From JBFMFE01 sp040752295 (GTDB lineage: Bacteria > UBP15 > UBA6099 > JBFMBQ01), in contig JBFMFE010000040.1 of assembly GCA_040752295.1 (NCBI GenBank), positions 1 through 19,945 on the forward strand: a stretch of DNA of 19,945 nt. The letters run 5' to 3'. The position numbers and the translations under genes are program-made. Positions 1 to 6,910 of the stretch are shown here, piece after piece; position 1 is the first letter of the stretch, and each line of letters starts with the position of its first letter. The notes below the pieces were generated by a model, which saw only the letters and a list, made by a program, of their open reading frames with translations, was not told the DNA's origin and ran no database searches.

Positions 1-1
1 G

Positions 2-853
2 TTGCGGGAGGGGCAGCTTATTTTCACGTATCTTCACCTTGCAGCCGACGAGGGGCTGACGCGGCGCCTGATGGAGACCGGGGTCACGGCGATCGGGTAC
101 GAGACGATTCAACTCGCCGACGGGACGCTGCCGCTTCTCGTGCCGATGAGCGAGGTCGCCGGACGGATGTCCGTTCAGGTGGGAGCGCAGTACCTCGAGA
201 AGCGTCACGGCGGGCGGGGGGTTCTCCTCAGCGGTCTTGCCGGTGTTCCGCCCGCTGAAGTGGTCATCATCGGCGGGGGGGTGGTGGGGCAGGGGGCGGC
301 GATGGTCGCGGTCGGTCTTGGCGCCTCGGTGACGATTATTGACATAAACATAGCGAGGCTCAGGTACATCGAGGAGATCATGCGGGGGCGCGTCATAACC
401 GTCATGTCAAACCTCGACAACATCGAGCGTTCCGCGCGGTACGCCGACCTTATCATCGGCGCCGTTCTGATACCCGGTGGCAAGGCGCCGATGCTGATCG
501 GCAGAAAAACGGTCGAAAAGATGAAGCCGGGTTCGGTCATCGTTGACGTTGCCGTGGACCAGGGCGGCTGCATCGAGACCAGCCGACCGACGACCCACAG
601 CAGACCCACCTTCGCGTACAGGGACGTCGTGCACTACTGCGTGGGCAACATGCCCGCCGCCGTGCCCAGGACCTCCACCCTCGCGCTGACGAACGAAACG
701 CTGCCGTACGTTCTCGAGCTTGCGGGACTGGGCTTCGAGAAAGCCGTCAGAAAAAACAAAGCCCTGGCGATGGGTGTGAACGTGCACAAAGGGAAGATTG
801 TTCATCCGAACGTCGCCAAGGCGTTCGACCTTCCCTGCGGAAAACTCGTCTGA
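2..853 (+). CDS. ald: Alanine dehydrogenase, 5'-truncated by window edge
   Basis: C-terminal 283 residues of an NAD-dependent L-alanine dehydrogenase, which interconverts alanine and pyruvate plus ammonium in the cytoplasm. The frame is open from the first bases, and family members are about 370 residues, so roughly 90 N-terminal residues lie outside the window. The visible part opens with the family segment REGQLIFTYLHLAAD, whose HLA stretch is near the substrate site. The Rossmann nucleotide-binding segment VVIIGGGVVGQGAA follows at residues 87-100, with the acidic ribose-binding turn in IIDIN. The conserved blocks GSVIVDVAVDQGG and FAYRDVVHYCVGNMPAAVP follow. The TGA stop is at 851-853. 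A promoter at 897-925 separates it from pyrH, so it probably ends its own transcription unit. Identification is firm; only the start is unknown. Confidence 0.95.
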   Translation: MREGQLIFTYLHLAADEGLTRRLMETGVTAIGYETIQLADGTLPLLVPMSEVAGRMSVQVGAQYLEKRHGGRGVLLSGLAGVPPAEVVIIGGGVVGQGAAMVAVGLGASVTIIDINIARLRYIEEIMRGRVITVMSNLDNIERSARYADLIIGAVLIPGGKAPMLIGRKTVEKMKPGSVIVDVAVDQGGCIETSRPTTHSRPTFAYRDVVHYCVGNMPAAVPRTSTLALTNETLPYVLELAGLGFEKAVRKNKALAMGVNVHKGKIVHPNVAKAFDLPCGKLV

Positions 854-864
854 ACCGGCCGCCC

Positions 865-880
865 CCGCGGTCCGCCGCGG
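865..880 (+). terminator. Weak GC-rich hairpin after ald
   Basis: CCGCGG (865-870) and CCGCGG (875-880) form a 6-bp stem with a TCCG loop 12 bases after the ald stop. No proper T-tract follows (only CCCTTTCCCC), so it is at best a weak terminator. Confidence 0.25.
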
Positions 881-896
881 AGACCCTTTCCCCGTC

Positions 897-925
897 TTGA
901 CACGCGTATGTGCCGCATCTACAAT
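897..925 (+). promoter_or_regulatory. Sigma70-like promoter for pyrH cluster
   Basis: A perfect -35 TTGACA (897-902) and a 5/6 -10 TACAAT (920-925) are separated by the optimal 17 bases. The expected start of transcription is near 932, giving a leader of about 64 bases before the pyrH ATG at 996. It uncouples the pyrH cluster from ald. Usually rpsB-tsf precede pyrH, so an internal promoter here fits the break in synteny. Confidence 0.75.
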
Positions 926-995
926 GCTTCAGCGCGCATGATTCCGGATTATCCGCAGGTTCAGAAAAACAGGGCTTGAAACAGGTATCGTCAGA

Positions 996-1721
996 ATGAC
1001 CCCGCGCAAACCCGTGTACAAGAGGATCCTGCTGAAGGTGTCCGGCGAGGGGCTGATGGGCAGGCAGGGCTACGGGATTGACCGCAGGATGCTGATCGAA
1101 TACTCGCGGGAGATTTCCGACGTGCACAGGATGGGCGTGGAGATCGCGATAGTGCTCGGAGGCGGCAACATTTTCCGGGGCGTGTCCGAGGCTGCGAAGG
1201 ACATTGACAGGGTCTCGGCGGATTACATGGGCATGCTGGCGACCGTGATAAACAGCCTTGCGCTGCAGAACGCCCTCGAGAGCGTCGGGGTTTTCACCCG
1301 CGTGATGACCGCCATCGAGATGCACGAGGTGGCGGAACCCTATATCCGCCGACGCGCGATCAGGCACCTGGAGAAGGGGCGGATCGTGATCTTCGCCGCG
1401 GGGACCGGCAATCCGTATTTCACGACCGACACCGCCGCCGCGCTCCGCGCCGTGGAGATCAGGGCTGAAGTCATACTCAAGGCCACGAGGGTGGACGGCG
1501 TCTTTTCCGCCGACCCACTGAAAAATCCCGACGCCAGGATGTTCCGTGAAATAACCTACATGGAGACGATCCGCAAGAGGCTCAAGGTGATGGACTCCAC
1601 CGCGCTCTCGATGTGCATGGACAACGACATCCCGATAGTGGTGTTCAACTTCATGAAACGGGGGAACCTCAAGAAGCTCGTTTCCGGACACCGCATCGGC
1701 ACTCTCGTGAGGGGTGATTGA
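996..1721 (+). CDS. pyrH: Uridylate kinase (UMP kinase)
   Basis: UMP kinase of the amino-acid-kinase fold phosphorylates UMP to UDP with ATP in pyrimidine nucleotide synthesis. The 241 residues match the usual bacterial length. Visible signatures are the N-terminal KRILLKVSGEGLMG nucleotide-binding strand and loop, the glycine-rich VLGGGNIFRG segment, the DYMGMLATVINSLALQNAL helix, the AGTGNPYFTTDTAAALRA UMP/ATP site, and the KATRVDGVFSADP segment. The ATG at 996 has only a weak upstream AGG (983-985), but homology begins within ten residues of it. The stop TGA (1719-1721) overlaps the likely TTG start of frr by four bases, so the two are probably translationally coupled. It is usually regulated allosterically by GTP and UTP; nothing in this sequence suggests otherwise. 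Confidence 0.97.
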   Translation: MTPRKPVYKRILLKVSGEGLMGRQGYGIDRRMLIEYSREISDVHRMGVEIAIVLGGGNIFRGVSEAAKDIDRVSADYMGMLATVINSLALQNALESVGVFTRVMTAIEMHEVAEPYIRRRAIRHLEKGRIVIFAAGTGNPYFTTDTAAALRAVEIRAEVILKATRVDGVFSADPLKNPDARMFREITYMETIRKRLKVMDSTALSMCMDNDIPIVVFNFMKRGNLKKLVSGHRIGTLVRGD

Positions 1722-2281
1722 CGTTGCTGGAGGAGGTATTCGAGGAAACGACGGAGAGGATGAAGAAGAGCGTCGAGGCGACCGACCGCGATTTTTCGAG
1801 GATACGGACGGGCAGACCGAGTCCGGCGCTGCTCGAGAGGATCATGGTGGAGGCGTACGGCTCGAAGATGCCGATAAACCAGCTCGCGACCATATCGGTC
1901 CAACCGCCGAGGACCCTCGTGGTCCGCCCCTTCGACCGCGAGAATCTCAACGCCATCGAAAGGGCTGTCCAGATGTCCGACCTCGGGCTTACCCCCGGAA
2001 ACGACGGAAAAAACATCCACATGGAAATCCCGCCGCTTACGGAGGAGAGAAGGAAGGAACTCGTGAAAGTCGTCAGGAAAAAAGCAGAGGAAGGAAGGGT
2101 CGCCGTCCGGAGCATACGCCGCGACTCGAGGGAACAGATAGAGATGCTCCAAGAGGAGAAGGAAATAAACGAGGACGAGGCGAATAAGGGCATGGACATG
2201 ATACAGAAAATAACGGACGAGCACATAAAAAAGATTGACGGCATCCTCGAAAAAAAGGAAGAAGAAATAATGAACTTCTGA
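1718..2281 (+). CDS. frr: Ribosome recycling factor
   Basis: Ribosome recycling factor acts with EF-G to split post-termination ribosomes. At 187 residues it matches the usual length of about 185. Visible family blocks are the N-terminal helix ending in RIRTGRPSPALLERI, the small beta domain QLATISVQPPRTLVVRPFD, SDLGLTPGNDGKNIHMEIPP, and the C-terminal helices carrying LTEERRKELVKVVRKKAEE and ARVAVR-like RVAVRSIRRD. The TTG at 1718 overlaps the pyrH stop as TTGA. A second in-frame TTG at 1724 lies 9 bases after AGGGG (1710-1714) and is an equally good start, changing only two residues. pyrH-frr adjacency is conserved across bacteria. The usual next gene, uppS, is absent and is replaced by a small PASTA-like gene. 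Confidence 0.96.
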   Translation: MTLLEEVFEETTERMKKSVEATDRDFSRIRTGRPSPALLERIMVEAYGSKMPINQLATISVQPPRTLVVRPFDRENLNAIERAVQMSDLGLTPGNDGKNIHMEIPPLTEERRKELVKVVRKKAEEGRVAVRSIRRDSREQIEMLQEEKEINEDEANKGMDMIQKITDEHIKKIDGILEKKEEEIMNF

Positions 2282-2366
2282 TTCCGCGGCCGGACGGGCA
2301 GTCGTGCCGGTCGCGCGGTGCGTTCGCCGCCGGGTTTTCGTTCCGGCGCCTGCGCGGGGAAGCCGT

Positions 2367-2690
2367 ATGATTGAAAGGAAAGAACCGGACGACGCGGAGG
2401 CGGTGGACGTCACGGGCTACCCTCTGAGTACGGCTGAGAAAATCCTCGAAGAGAAGGGGTTTCGGGTGGGGAAAGTTATTTGTCGCAGGCCGCCCGAAGA
2501 CGTCAGGCTGAGAGGAAAAACCCCGCGGTGGACCACCCGGTTCGTGACGGGCTGGAGTCGGGCTGGCGGCGGGGTTGTGGACGTTGAGGTGGTGGAATGC
2601 GGCGATATCCGGGCTGAGGGGGGAAGGGGGCGCGGCACACGCGGGGGGTCGAGAGGGCGGCGGCGGACGAAGACCGACGCGGCGCCTTGA
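2367..2690 (+). CDS. Small PASTA-like domain protein with Arg/Gly-rich tail
   Basis: A predicted 107-residue cytoplasmic protein of unknown function in the position usually held by uppS. Residues 13-37 (VDVTGYPLSTAEKILEEKGF then RVGKV) have the beta-alpha-beta pattern of a PASTA repeat, where a Val-x-Gly strand is followed by an xxAxxxLxxxGF helix. A second strand pair follows (FVTGW to GGGVVDVEVVE). The last 26 residues are rich in Arg and Gly and look disordered. There is no signal peptide or membrane segment. I chose ATG 2367 because GGGGA (2356-2360) sits upstream at a workable distance; the frame stays open further upstream without a better start. The stop TGA (2688-2690) overlaps a TTG that can start cdsA. 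The PASTA assignment is a pattern match only, and the low-complexity tail leaves some doubt that the whole frame is translated. Confidence 0.6.
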   Translation: MIERKEPDDAEAVDVTGYPLSTAEKILEEKGFRVGKVICRRPPEDVRLRGKTPRWTTRFVTGWSRAGGGVVDVEVVECGDIRAEGGRGRGTRGGSRGRRRTKTDAAP

Positions 2691-3547
2691 CGGGAAGAAG
2701 AAGGGATACATCCGCGGTGTTTTTAAAGAAGACGATTTTCGGACTGATTGCCGGTCCATTCGTGCTGTACATCGTTGTGTGGGGGAACTGGCTTCTGATA
2801 GGGCTTACGCTTTTCGCGGTCACGGCGGGGCTGGCTGAGTTTTACGGGCTGTTGAGGCAGAACGGGTTCAAGCCGCTGTTCTGGGCTGGGATGGCGCTGG
2901 GTTGGGTTTTCATGATCATGGCGTGGCACGACTCCGGGACGACGGTGCAGTTTTTAGTCACCGCCGGGGTGATCGGCGTGTTTGTGATACAGTTTTTGCA
3001 GGCGCGGTGGGGGGCGGTGAGGTACACGATATCCGATCTCGCGCTCACCCTCTTCGGGAGCGTGTACGTGGGAGGGCTTCTCAGTTACGCTTTCGGGATG
3101 AAGGGCATTTACGAGCAGTATTACGGGGGGATTTATCCGCACGACGTGATCGTGGTGATACCGCTGGCGGGCGCGTGGGCGAGCGATTCCGGCGCGTCGT
3201 TCGCCGGGAAGTTCCTCGGGAGGACGCCGTTGTGCCCGGAGATCAGTCCGAAGAAAACGGTTGAGGGCGCGGTGGGAGGGGTGGCGGGCGGGATGGCGGC
3301 TGTGGTTCTTATCGGCGCGCTCGCCGCGATACCCCTGCGTCATACCCTTGTGCTGGGTCTTCTGTGCGGGTTTTTCGGGCAGTTGGGGGACCTGACCGAG
3401 TCATCGTTCAAGCGCGAGATGGGTGTCAAGGACACGGGGACGCTCATGATGCACTCGGGCGGCGTGCTCGACCGCATAGACAGTATCCTCTTTTCGATCC
3501 CGGTGACGTATTATTATTTTCACTTCTTTATCATTCCGGCGTTGTGA
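2687..3547 (+). CDS. cdsA: Phosphatidate cytidylyltransferase
   Basis: CDP-diglyceride synthase makes CDP-diacylglycerol from CTP and phosphatidic acid at the inner membrane, the entry to phospholipid synthesis. The protein is strongly hydrophobic, with about seven to eight membrane segments. The C-terminal family signature lies at residues 239-265: SSFKRE, then KDTG, then the Asp-rich GGVLDRID that binds metal. The family's LPGHGG part reads MMHSGG here, a small deviation. Another conserved block is WASDSGASFAGKFLGRTPLCPEISPKKT-like (around 164-192). The TTG at 2687 overlaps the previous stop (TTGA). A GTG at 2717 preceded by AGAAGGG is the main alternative and would shorten the protein by ten residues. 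It is the last gene of the pyrH cluster and ends nine bases before a convergent gene. dxr and rseP, which commonly follow, are absent. Confidence 0.93.
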   Translation: MTGRRRDTSAVFLKKTIFGLIAGPFVLYIVVWGNWLLIGLTLFAVTAGLAEFYGLLRQNGFKPLFWAGMALGWVFMIMAWHDSGTTVQFLVTAGVIGVFVIQFLQARWGAVRYTISDLALTLFGSVYVGGLLSYAFGMKGIYEQYYGGIYPHDVIVVIPLAGAWASDSGASFAGKFLGRTPLCPEISPKKTVEGAVGGVAGGMAAVVLIGALAAIPLRHTLVLGLLCGFFGQLGDLTESSFKREMGVKDTGTLMMHSGGVLDRIDSILFSIPVTYYYFHFFIIPAL

Positions 3548-3556
3548 GCGCCGGTC

Positions 3557-4807
3557 TCAAGACTCTCCCCACAATTCCCCCGGTTCGGGAAGCCATCTTC
3601 TGGCGCGGTACCACTCGAAGGTTTCCCTGAATCCCTCGCGGCTGTCCGGGTAGCGGAATCTGTATCCAGCCTCCTTGATCCTTGAATTGTCGAACACCCT
3701 GTCGCCGAGCATGAAACTCATGTAGTCCCTCGAGAAGCTGGGCTTGAGGTCCTCGCTGAGTCCCAGTTTTTCCTGCACCCTTCTCCAGTTTCTTCCCATG
3801 AATTGCGCCGCGAGGTCGAACGAGAACCTGGGCATGTTCATTCCGATGCGTCCGATTGCGGCGACGAGCCGCGTGGGGTAGGGGCGGGCGGGGACCCACT
3901 TGTACCCGAAGGCCTCGAATATGAGCGTGAAAATCTCCTCAAGCGTCATTGGATCATCGTCGGCGATGTTGAACGCTTTTCCGACGGCGCCCGGTTTTCC
4001 CATCAGGAAGCGCACGGCGCCGGTGACGTCGCGGACGTGAACCCAGCTTATCCTTGGGCCGTCCGAAAACACCGGCAGTTCCCTCACGTCCCTTCCGAGG
4101 CGGTCCTGTATCGCGTAAACGACCCCCGGTATGCAGAAGAAGTTGGACGCGGTGTAGCGGCACCTGGGACCGTATATGACGGTGGGACGGATGACGGTGA
4201 GGGGCAGATTTCTCAGGCGGTGAAGCCTCCACAGGAGCTTTTCGCCCGCCCATTTCGACTCCGCGTAAGCGTTGAGGGGGTTCGGCGGGGTGTCCTCGGT
4301 GATAAGCCCGTCCACCTGTCCGTGGATGTCGCCGGTGGAAAAGTAGAAGAACTGTTTAACGCCGGCGTCGAGGGCTGATTCGGCGACGTTGCGCGTGCCG
4401 TCCCGGTTGACGCGCATCAGGTCCCGCCGTTCCGCCGACAGGTCGTACAGCGCCGCGACGTGCACGACGTAATCAACCTTACTCTCGAAGAGGCGCGCGG
4501 CGTCTTCCGTTGCGGTGAAATCCGCCTCCACCACCTTTGCCCCGGCTTTCCGCGCGGCGCCGAGGTTCGAACCGGGCAGGTCGGTCGCGACGACGGCGTG
4601 TCCGGCGTCCGTCATTTCCTCGACCATGCTGCTTCCGACGAAACCGGCGGCGCCCGTTACGAGCACCACGGCGCCCGCGCCCCGGCGCTTCCTGCCGCCC
4701 GCCGCCGGCTTCGCCTTCCTCTTCTTCCCTTTCCGCCGCGCCGTGTGTTTTTTCTTCCCTGCCGTAACGCTTTTCCCTTTATCCGCCTTTTTTCCTTTCG
4801 CCGCCAT
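3557..4807 (-). CDS. NAD-dependent epimerase/dehydratase (extended SDR) with Lys/Arg-rich N-terminal tail
   Basis: An extended short-chain dehydrogenase of 416 residues, probably acting with NAD(P) on a nucleotide sugar or a 3-beta-hydroxysteroid-like substrate; the substrate is not readable. Residues 1-42 are a basic tail with 20 Lys/Arg and several AKGKK-like runs, absent from ordinary SDRs. The Rossmann motif GAAGFVGS is at 52-59, an acidic residue for NAD follows strand 2 (ATDLPG), and the catalytic Tyr181-x3-Lys185 (YAESK) comes after Ser157/Thr158. The C-terminus carries FRYPDSREGF and FEWYRARRWL, shared with the paralogue at 15390-16397. I start at ATG 4807, preceded by GGGGGGAG nine bases away. 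The longer frame would start at 4876, inside the -10 hexamer of the promoter at 4872-4901. It converges with cdsA. Confidence 0.88.
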   Translation of the reverse strand: MAAKGKKADKGKSVTAGKKKHTARRKGKKRKAKPAAGGRKRRGAGAVVLVTGAAGFVGSSMVEEMTDAGHAVVATDLPGSNLGAARKAGAKVVEADFTATEDAARLFESKVDYVVHVAALYDLSAERRDLMRVNRDGTRNVAESALDAGVKQFFYFSTGDIHGQVDGLITEDTPPNPLNAYAESKWAGEKLLWRLHRLRNLPLTVIRPTVIYGPRCRYTASNFFCIPGVVYAIQDRLGRDVRELPVFSDGPRISWVHVRDVTGAVRFLMGKPGAVGKAFNIADDDPMTLEEIFTLIFEAFGYKWVPARPYPTRLVAAIGRIGMNMPRFSFDLAAQFMGRNWRRVQEKLGLSEDLKPSFSRDYMSFMLGDRVFDNSRIKEAGYRFRYPDSREGFRETFEWYRARRWLPEPGELWGES

Positions 4808-4871
4808 CGCCGGTGTCTCCCCCCGGTATTTGCGTTGAAGAACCAGGCGTTTATTGCGAAACGCCGCACGC

Positions 4872-4901
4872 ATCATATCACCGCTTGATCGGAGTTGTAA
4901 A
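4872..4901 (-). promoter_or_regulatory. Sigma70-like promoter for the SDR gene
   Basis: On the - strand, TTTACA (4901-4896, 5/6 to TTGACA) and TATGAT (4877-4872, 5/6 to TATAAT) are separated by 18 bases. Transcription would begin near 4865, about 58 bases before the ATG at 4807. It excludes the longer reading frame start at 4876. Confidence 0.6.
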
Positions 4902-4925
4902 GCTGAAAACCGGGAATCGGCGTCT

Positions 4926-5936
4926 TCAGAACAGCCTGAACTCCCTCGAGCAGGCGGTTAGGTATATCACCTCTCCGGCTGCCACCGCGGCGAATCCGAT
5001 GCACACCGGCGATTCGAAGTACCTGTTTCCGCCGTCCGGCGTTTTTTCTTCGCGTGAGACCTTGATTGCGCGGAGAGCCGCCCGCGCCGCGTCAATGCCG
5101 GGCGTCTGGCTCGCGGTGAGCTGCACCCCCATCTCCAGCCGTATCAGCGCATCGAAAGCCAGTCCCTTGATGACTTTTTTGTATTGTTTCATCAGCATGT
5201 CGCGCGAGGAGAAAATGTCCGCGAACCAGGTTCTCCGGTCGAGGAACGAGATCATGCCCGCCTGTCCGCCCACGAGGTGGAATCTGTCGCTGTAAACTTT
5301 CAGCGCCGAAAACCAGAAATCATACAGGTCGTGCAGGTCCAGCGTCCTTGTTTTCGCCCCGGAGACGCCGAACCTCTGGACGATGGTGCGCCAGACCTGG
5401 TTCTGGTCCACCGCCGCGCGGTTCCCGTCCCTGATTGAGCGGATCATTTCCTCCATGCGCTGGTGACGCAGCCCTGCGAATACCATGTCGGACCGCGTGA
5501 AGTTCCGGCACTTCGCGGGCAGGTCAACGCCGGGTTTCGCCTCCCAGCGGTTTACCTCCGCGCACGAGGCGGGGAGTTCCGCCCGTTCCCCCGGCTGTAC
5601 GACCGTTGTGGTGTTCATGATGCGGTTCTGGGCGCCGCCGAGAACGGTCTCCCCGTCCATGATGAGCACGGGCGCGTGCCCCGCGTTCCGTATCGTCACG
5701 CGGTCCATCTCGCCCGTTTCCATCACCGCCGCGCGACCGCTTCCGAGTCCTTCGTCGAGAGACATAATCTCTTTCTCGCCGCCGGCGGCGCTGCCGATCA
5801 GGCACACCGGGAAAACGTGCAAGCCCTTGAACGAAATCGCCTTTTTCAGCGTGAATCCGTCGAGGAAGGAAGCGACGAGACCCGTCAACGTGGAGCGCCT
5901 TGCGGCGGCGTATGCCGTCCGGGACCGCGGGATCAA
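4926..5936 (-). CDS. ARPP-1 family (DUF6569-type) domain protein
   Basis: 336 residues without signal peptide or membrane segments. The segment at about 84-131 runs from NAGHAPVLIMDGETVLGGAQ through NRIMNTTTVVQPGERAELPA to SCAEVNRW, the hallmark of the ARPP-1 family: a beta strand reading DGE, then QNR(I/V)xNT, then PxSC.E..RW. The family is widespread in prokaryotes and eukaryotes and its biochemical role is not settled, so I give no function. The N-terminal residues 1-24 are basic and may not belong to the domain, because the TTG start at 5936 lacks a clear Shine-Dalgarno sequence. A TTG at 5888 is an alternative. Its TTG overlaps the TGA of the upstream hydrolase by four bases, so the two are probably co-translated. 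Confidence 0.75.
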   Translation of the reverse strand: MIPRSRTAYAAARRSTLTGLVASFLDGFTLKKAISFKGLHVFPVCLIGSAAGGEKEIMSLDEGLGSGRAAVMETGEMDRVTIRNAGHAPVLIMDGETVLGGAQNRIMNTTTVVQPGERAELPASCAEVNRWEAKPGVDLPAKCRNFTRSDMVFAGLRHQRMEEMIRSIRDGNRAAVDQNQVWRTIVQRFGVSGAKTRTLDLHDLYDFWFSALKVYSDRFHLVGGQAGMISFLDRRTWFADIFSSRDMLMKQYKKVIKGLAFDALIRLEMGVQLTASQTPGIDAARAALRAIKVSREEKTPDGGNRYFESPVCIGFAAVAAGEVIYLTACSREFRLF

Positions 5937-6766
5937 CCCACGGATGCGATGAATTCTTCAGTCATTCTGTTGAAATCGCGCGGGTTCTCGAACGGCGCCG
6001 TGTGACCTGAAAAATTCACCAGGCGAAGCCGCGAGTTTTTCAGTAACAGTCTCAAAAGCAGGGCGTGGCGGATGTCCGTGTAAACGTCGGCGGAGCCGTT
6101 CAGTATAAGGCTCGGGCTTTCTATCCGCCGCAGTTTCAATACCGCGTTGAAACGGATGAAGTCAATCAGCGTTCGTGTGACGGACAGGTTCGAAGGTCTC
6201 CTCACGTGCAGTATCATCTCAATCCTTTTCAGCGGCGGGGCGAGGGGGTGCATTGCCGTGAAAGCCGCTCCGAGTCCCCTTAACGTTGGAAGGGCGAGCA
6301 GAACGAAGGGCGCGGCGAACAGCGCGGCTATCCCCTGTTCCGGGAACCCCGCGAGGCACGGAGTGGAGCCGACGAGCACCAACGCCTTTACCTCGCCGGG
6401 ATGCTTGAGCGCGTAGCTCATTGCGACCATACCGCCGAGGCTGTGCCCGACGGGGATCACCTTTTTGCGCGCGAGCCGCAGTTTCACGAGGAGCGCGTGA
6501 AGGTGATCGGCGAAAACCTCGGGTCTGTGGCTCGGTCCGCTGTCGGATTTTCCGTGCCCGAAGTAGTCCGGGGCGATGCAGCGGTGGCTTTTCGAGAAAT
6601 GTTCCAACTGGTGCTTCCAGAAACCGCTGTCCGTCGCCCAGCAGTGCAGGAACACTATCGGCTCGCCCTCGCCGATATCACGGTAAAAGAGCCGTGTCCC
6701 GTTTACGTCGGCGTATGGCATTTGCGGCGCGTCCGCGGCATTGCCACTTTCAGGATCGGACTTCAT
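5933..6766 (-). CDS. Alpha/beta hydrolase fold protein
   Basis: A 277-residue serine hydrolase of the alpha/beta fold; its substrate cannot be read. The nucleophile elbow GHSLGG puts the catalytic Ser at 109. The acid is probably Asp227 in NGSADVYTD and the base His255 in SGHTAPFENP. The oxyanion-hole segment is FLHCW at 39-43, with Cys at the position after His. The N-terminal TRLFYRDIGEGEPIVFLH pattern is typical of esterases and of haloperoxidase- or BioH-like members. There is no signal peptide, so it is probably cytoplasmic. ATG 6764-6766 follows AGGCGGTGA by a few bases. It overlaps the downstream ARPP-1 gene by TTGA, which suggests a two-gene unit. It is divergent from the solute-binding protein gene. 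Confidence 0.9.
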   Translation of the reverse strand: MKSDPESGNAADAPQMPYADVNGTRLFYRDIGEGEPIVFLHCWATDSGFWKHQLEHFSKSHRCIAPDYFGHGKSDSGPSHRPEVFADHLHALLVKLRLARKKVIPVGHSLGGMVAMSYALKHPGEVKALVLVGSTPCLAGFPEQGIAALFAAPFVLLALPTLRGLGAAFTAMHPLAPPLKRIEMILHVRRPSNLSVTRTLIDFIRFNAVLKLRRIESPSLILNGSADVYTDIRHALLLRLLLKNSRLRLVNFSGHTAPFENPRDFNRMTEEFIASVG

Positions 6767-6817
6767 TTTATCACCGCCTGAAATTCGCGGTCAACGACTC
6801 GGGTTCAAAGGTTCCGA

Positions 6818-6846
6818 TTGCGGGCGTTCCCGTTCGCCTGTAAACT
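6818..6846 (+). promoter_or_regulatory. Possible promoter for solute-binding protein gene
   Basis: TTGCGG (6818-6823) and TAAACT (6841-6846) with 17-base spacing lie in the 144-base divergent region. The hexamers match the consensus at 3/6 and 4/6, so this is a weak call. Confidence 0.35.
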
Positions 6847-6910
6847 TTGTGTGAAGGGATTGACCTGAAAAACGAGGATGCTCGCGCGCACGAAAGACGG
6901 AGGTCTCCCG

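Noticed and set aside
4808..4876. Longer N-terminus for the SDR gene starting at 4876
   Set aside because: That ATG lies within the -10 hexamer of a good promoter, while ATG 4807 has a strong ribosome site.
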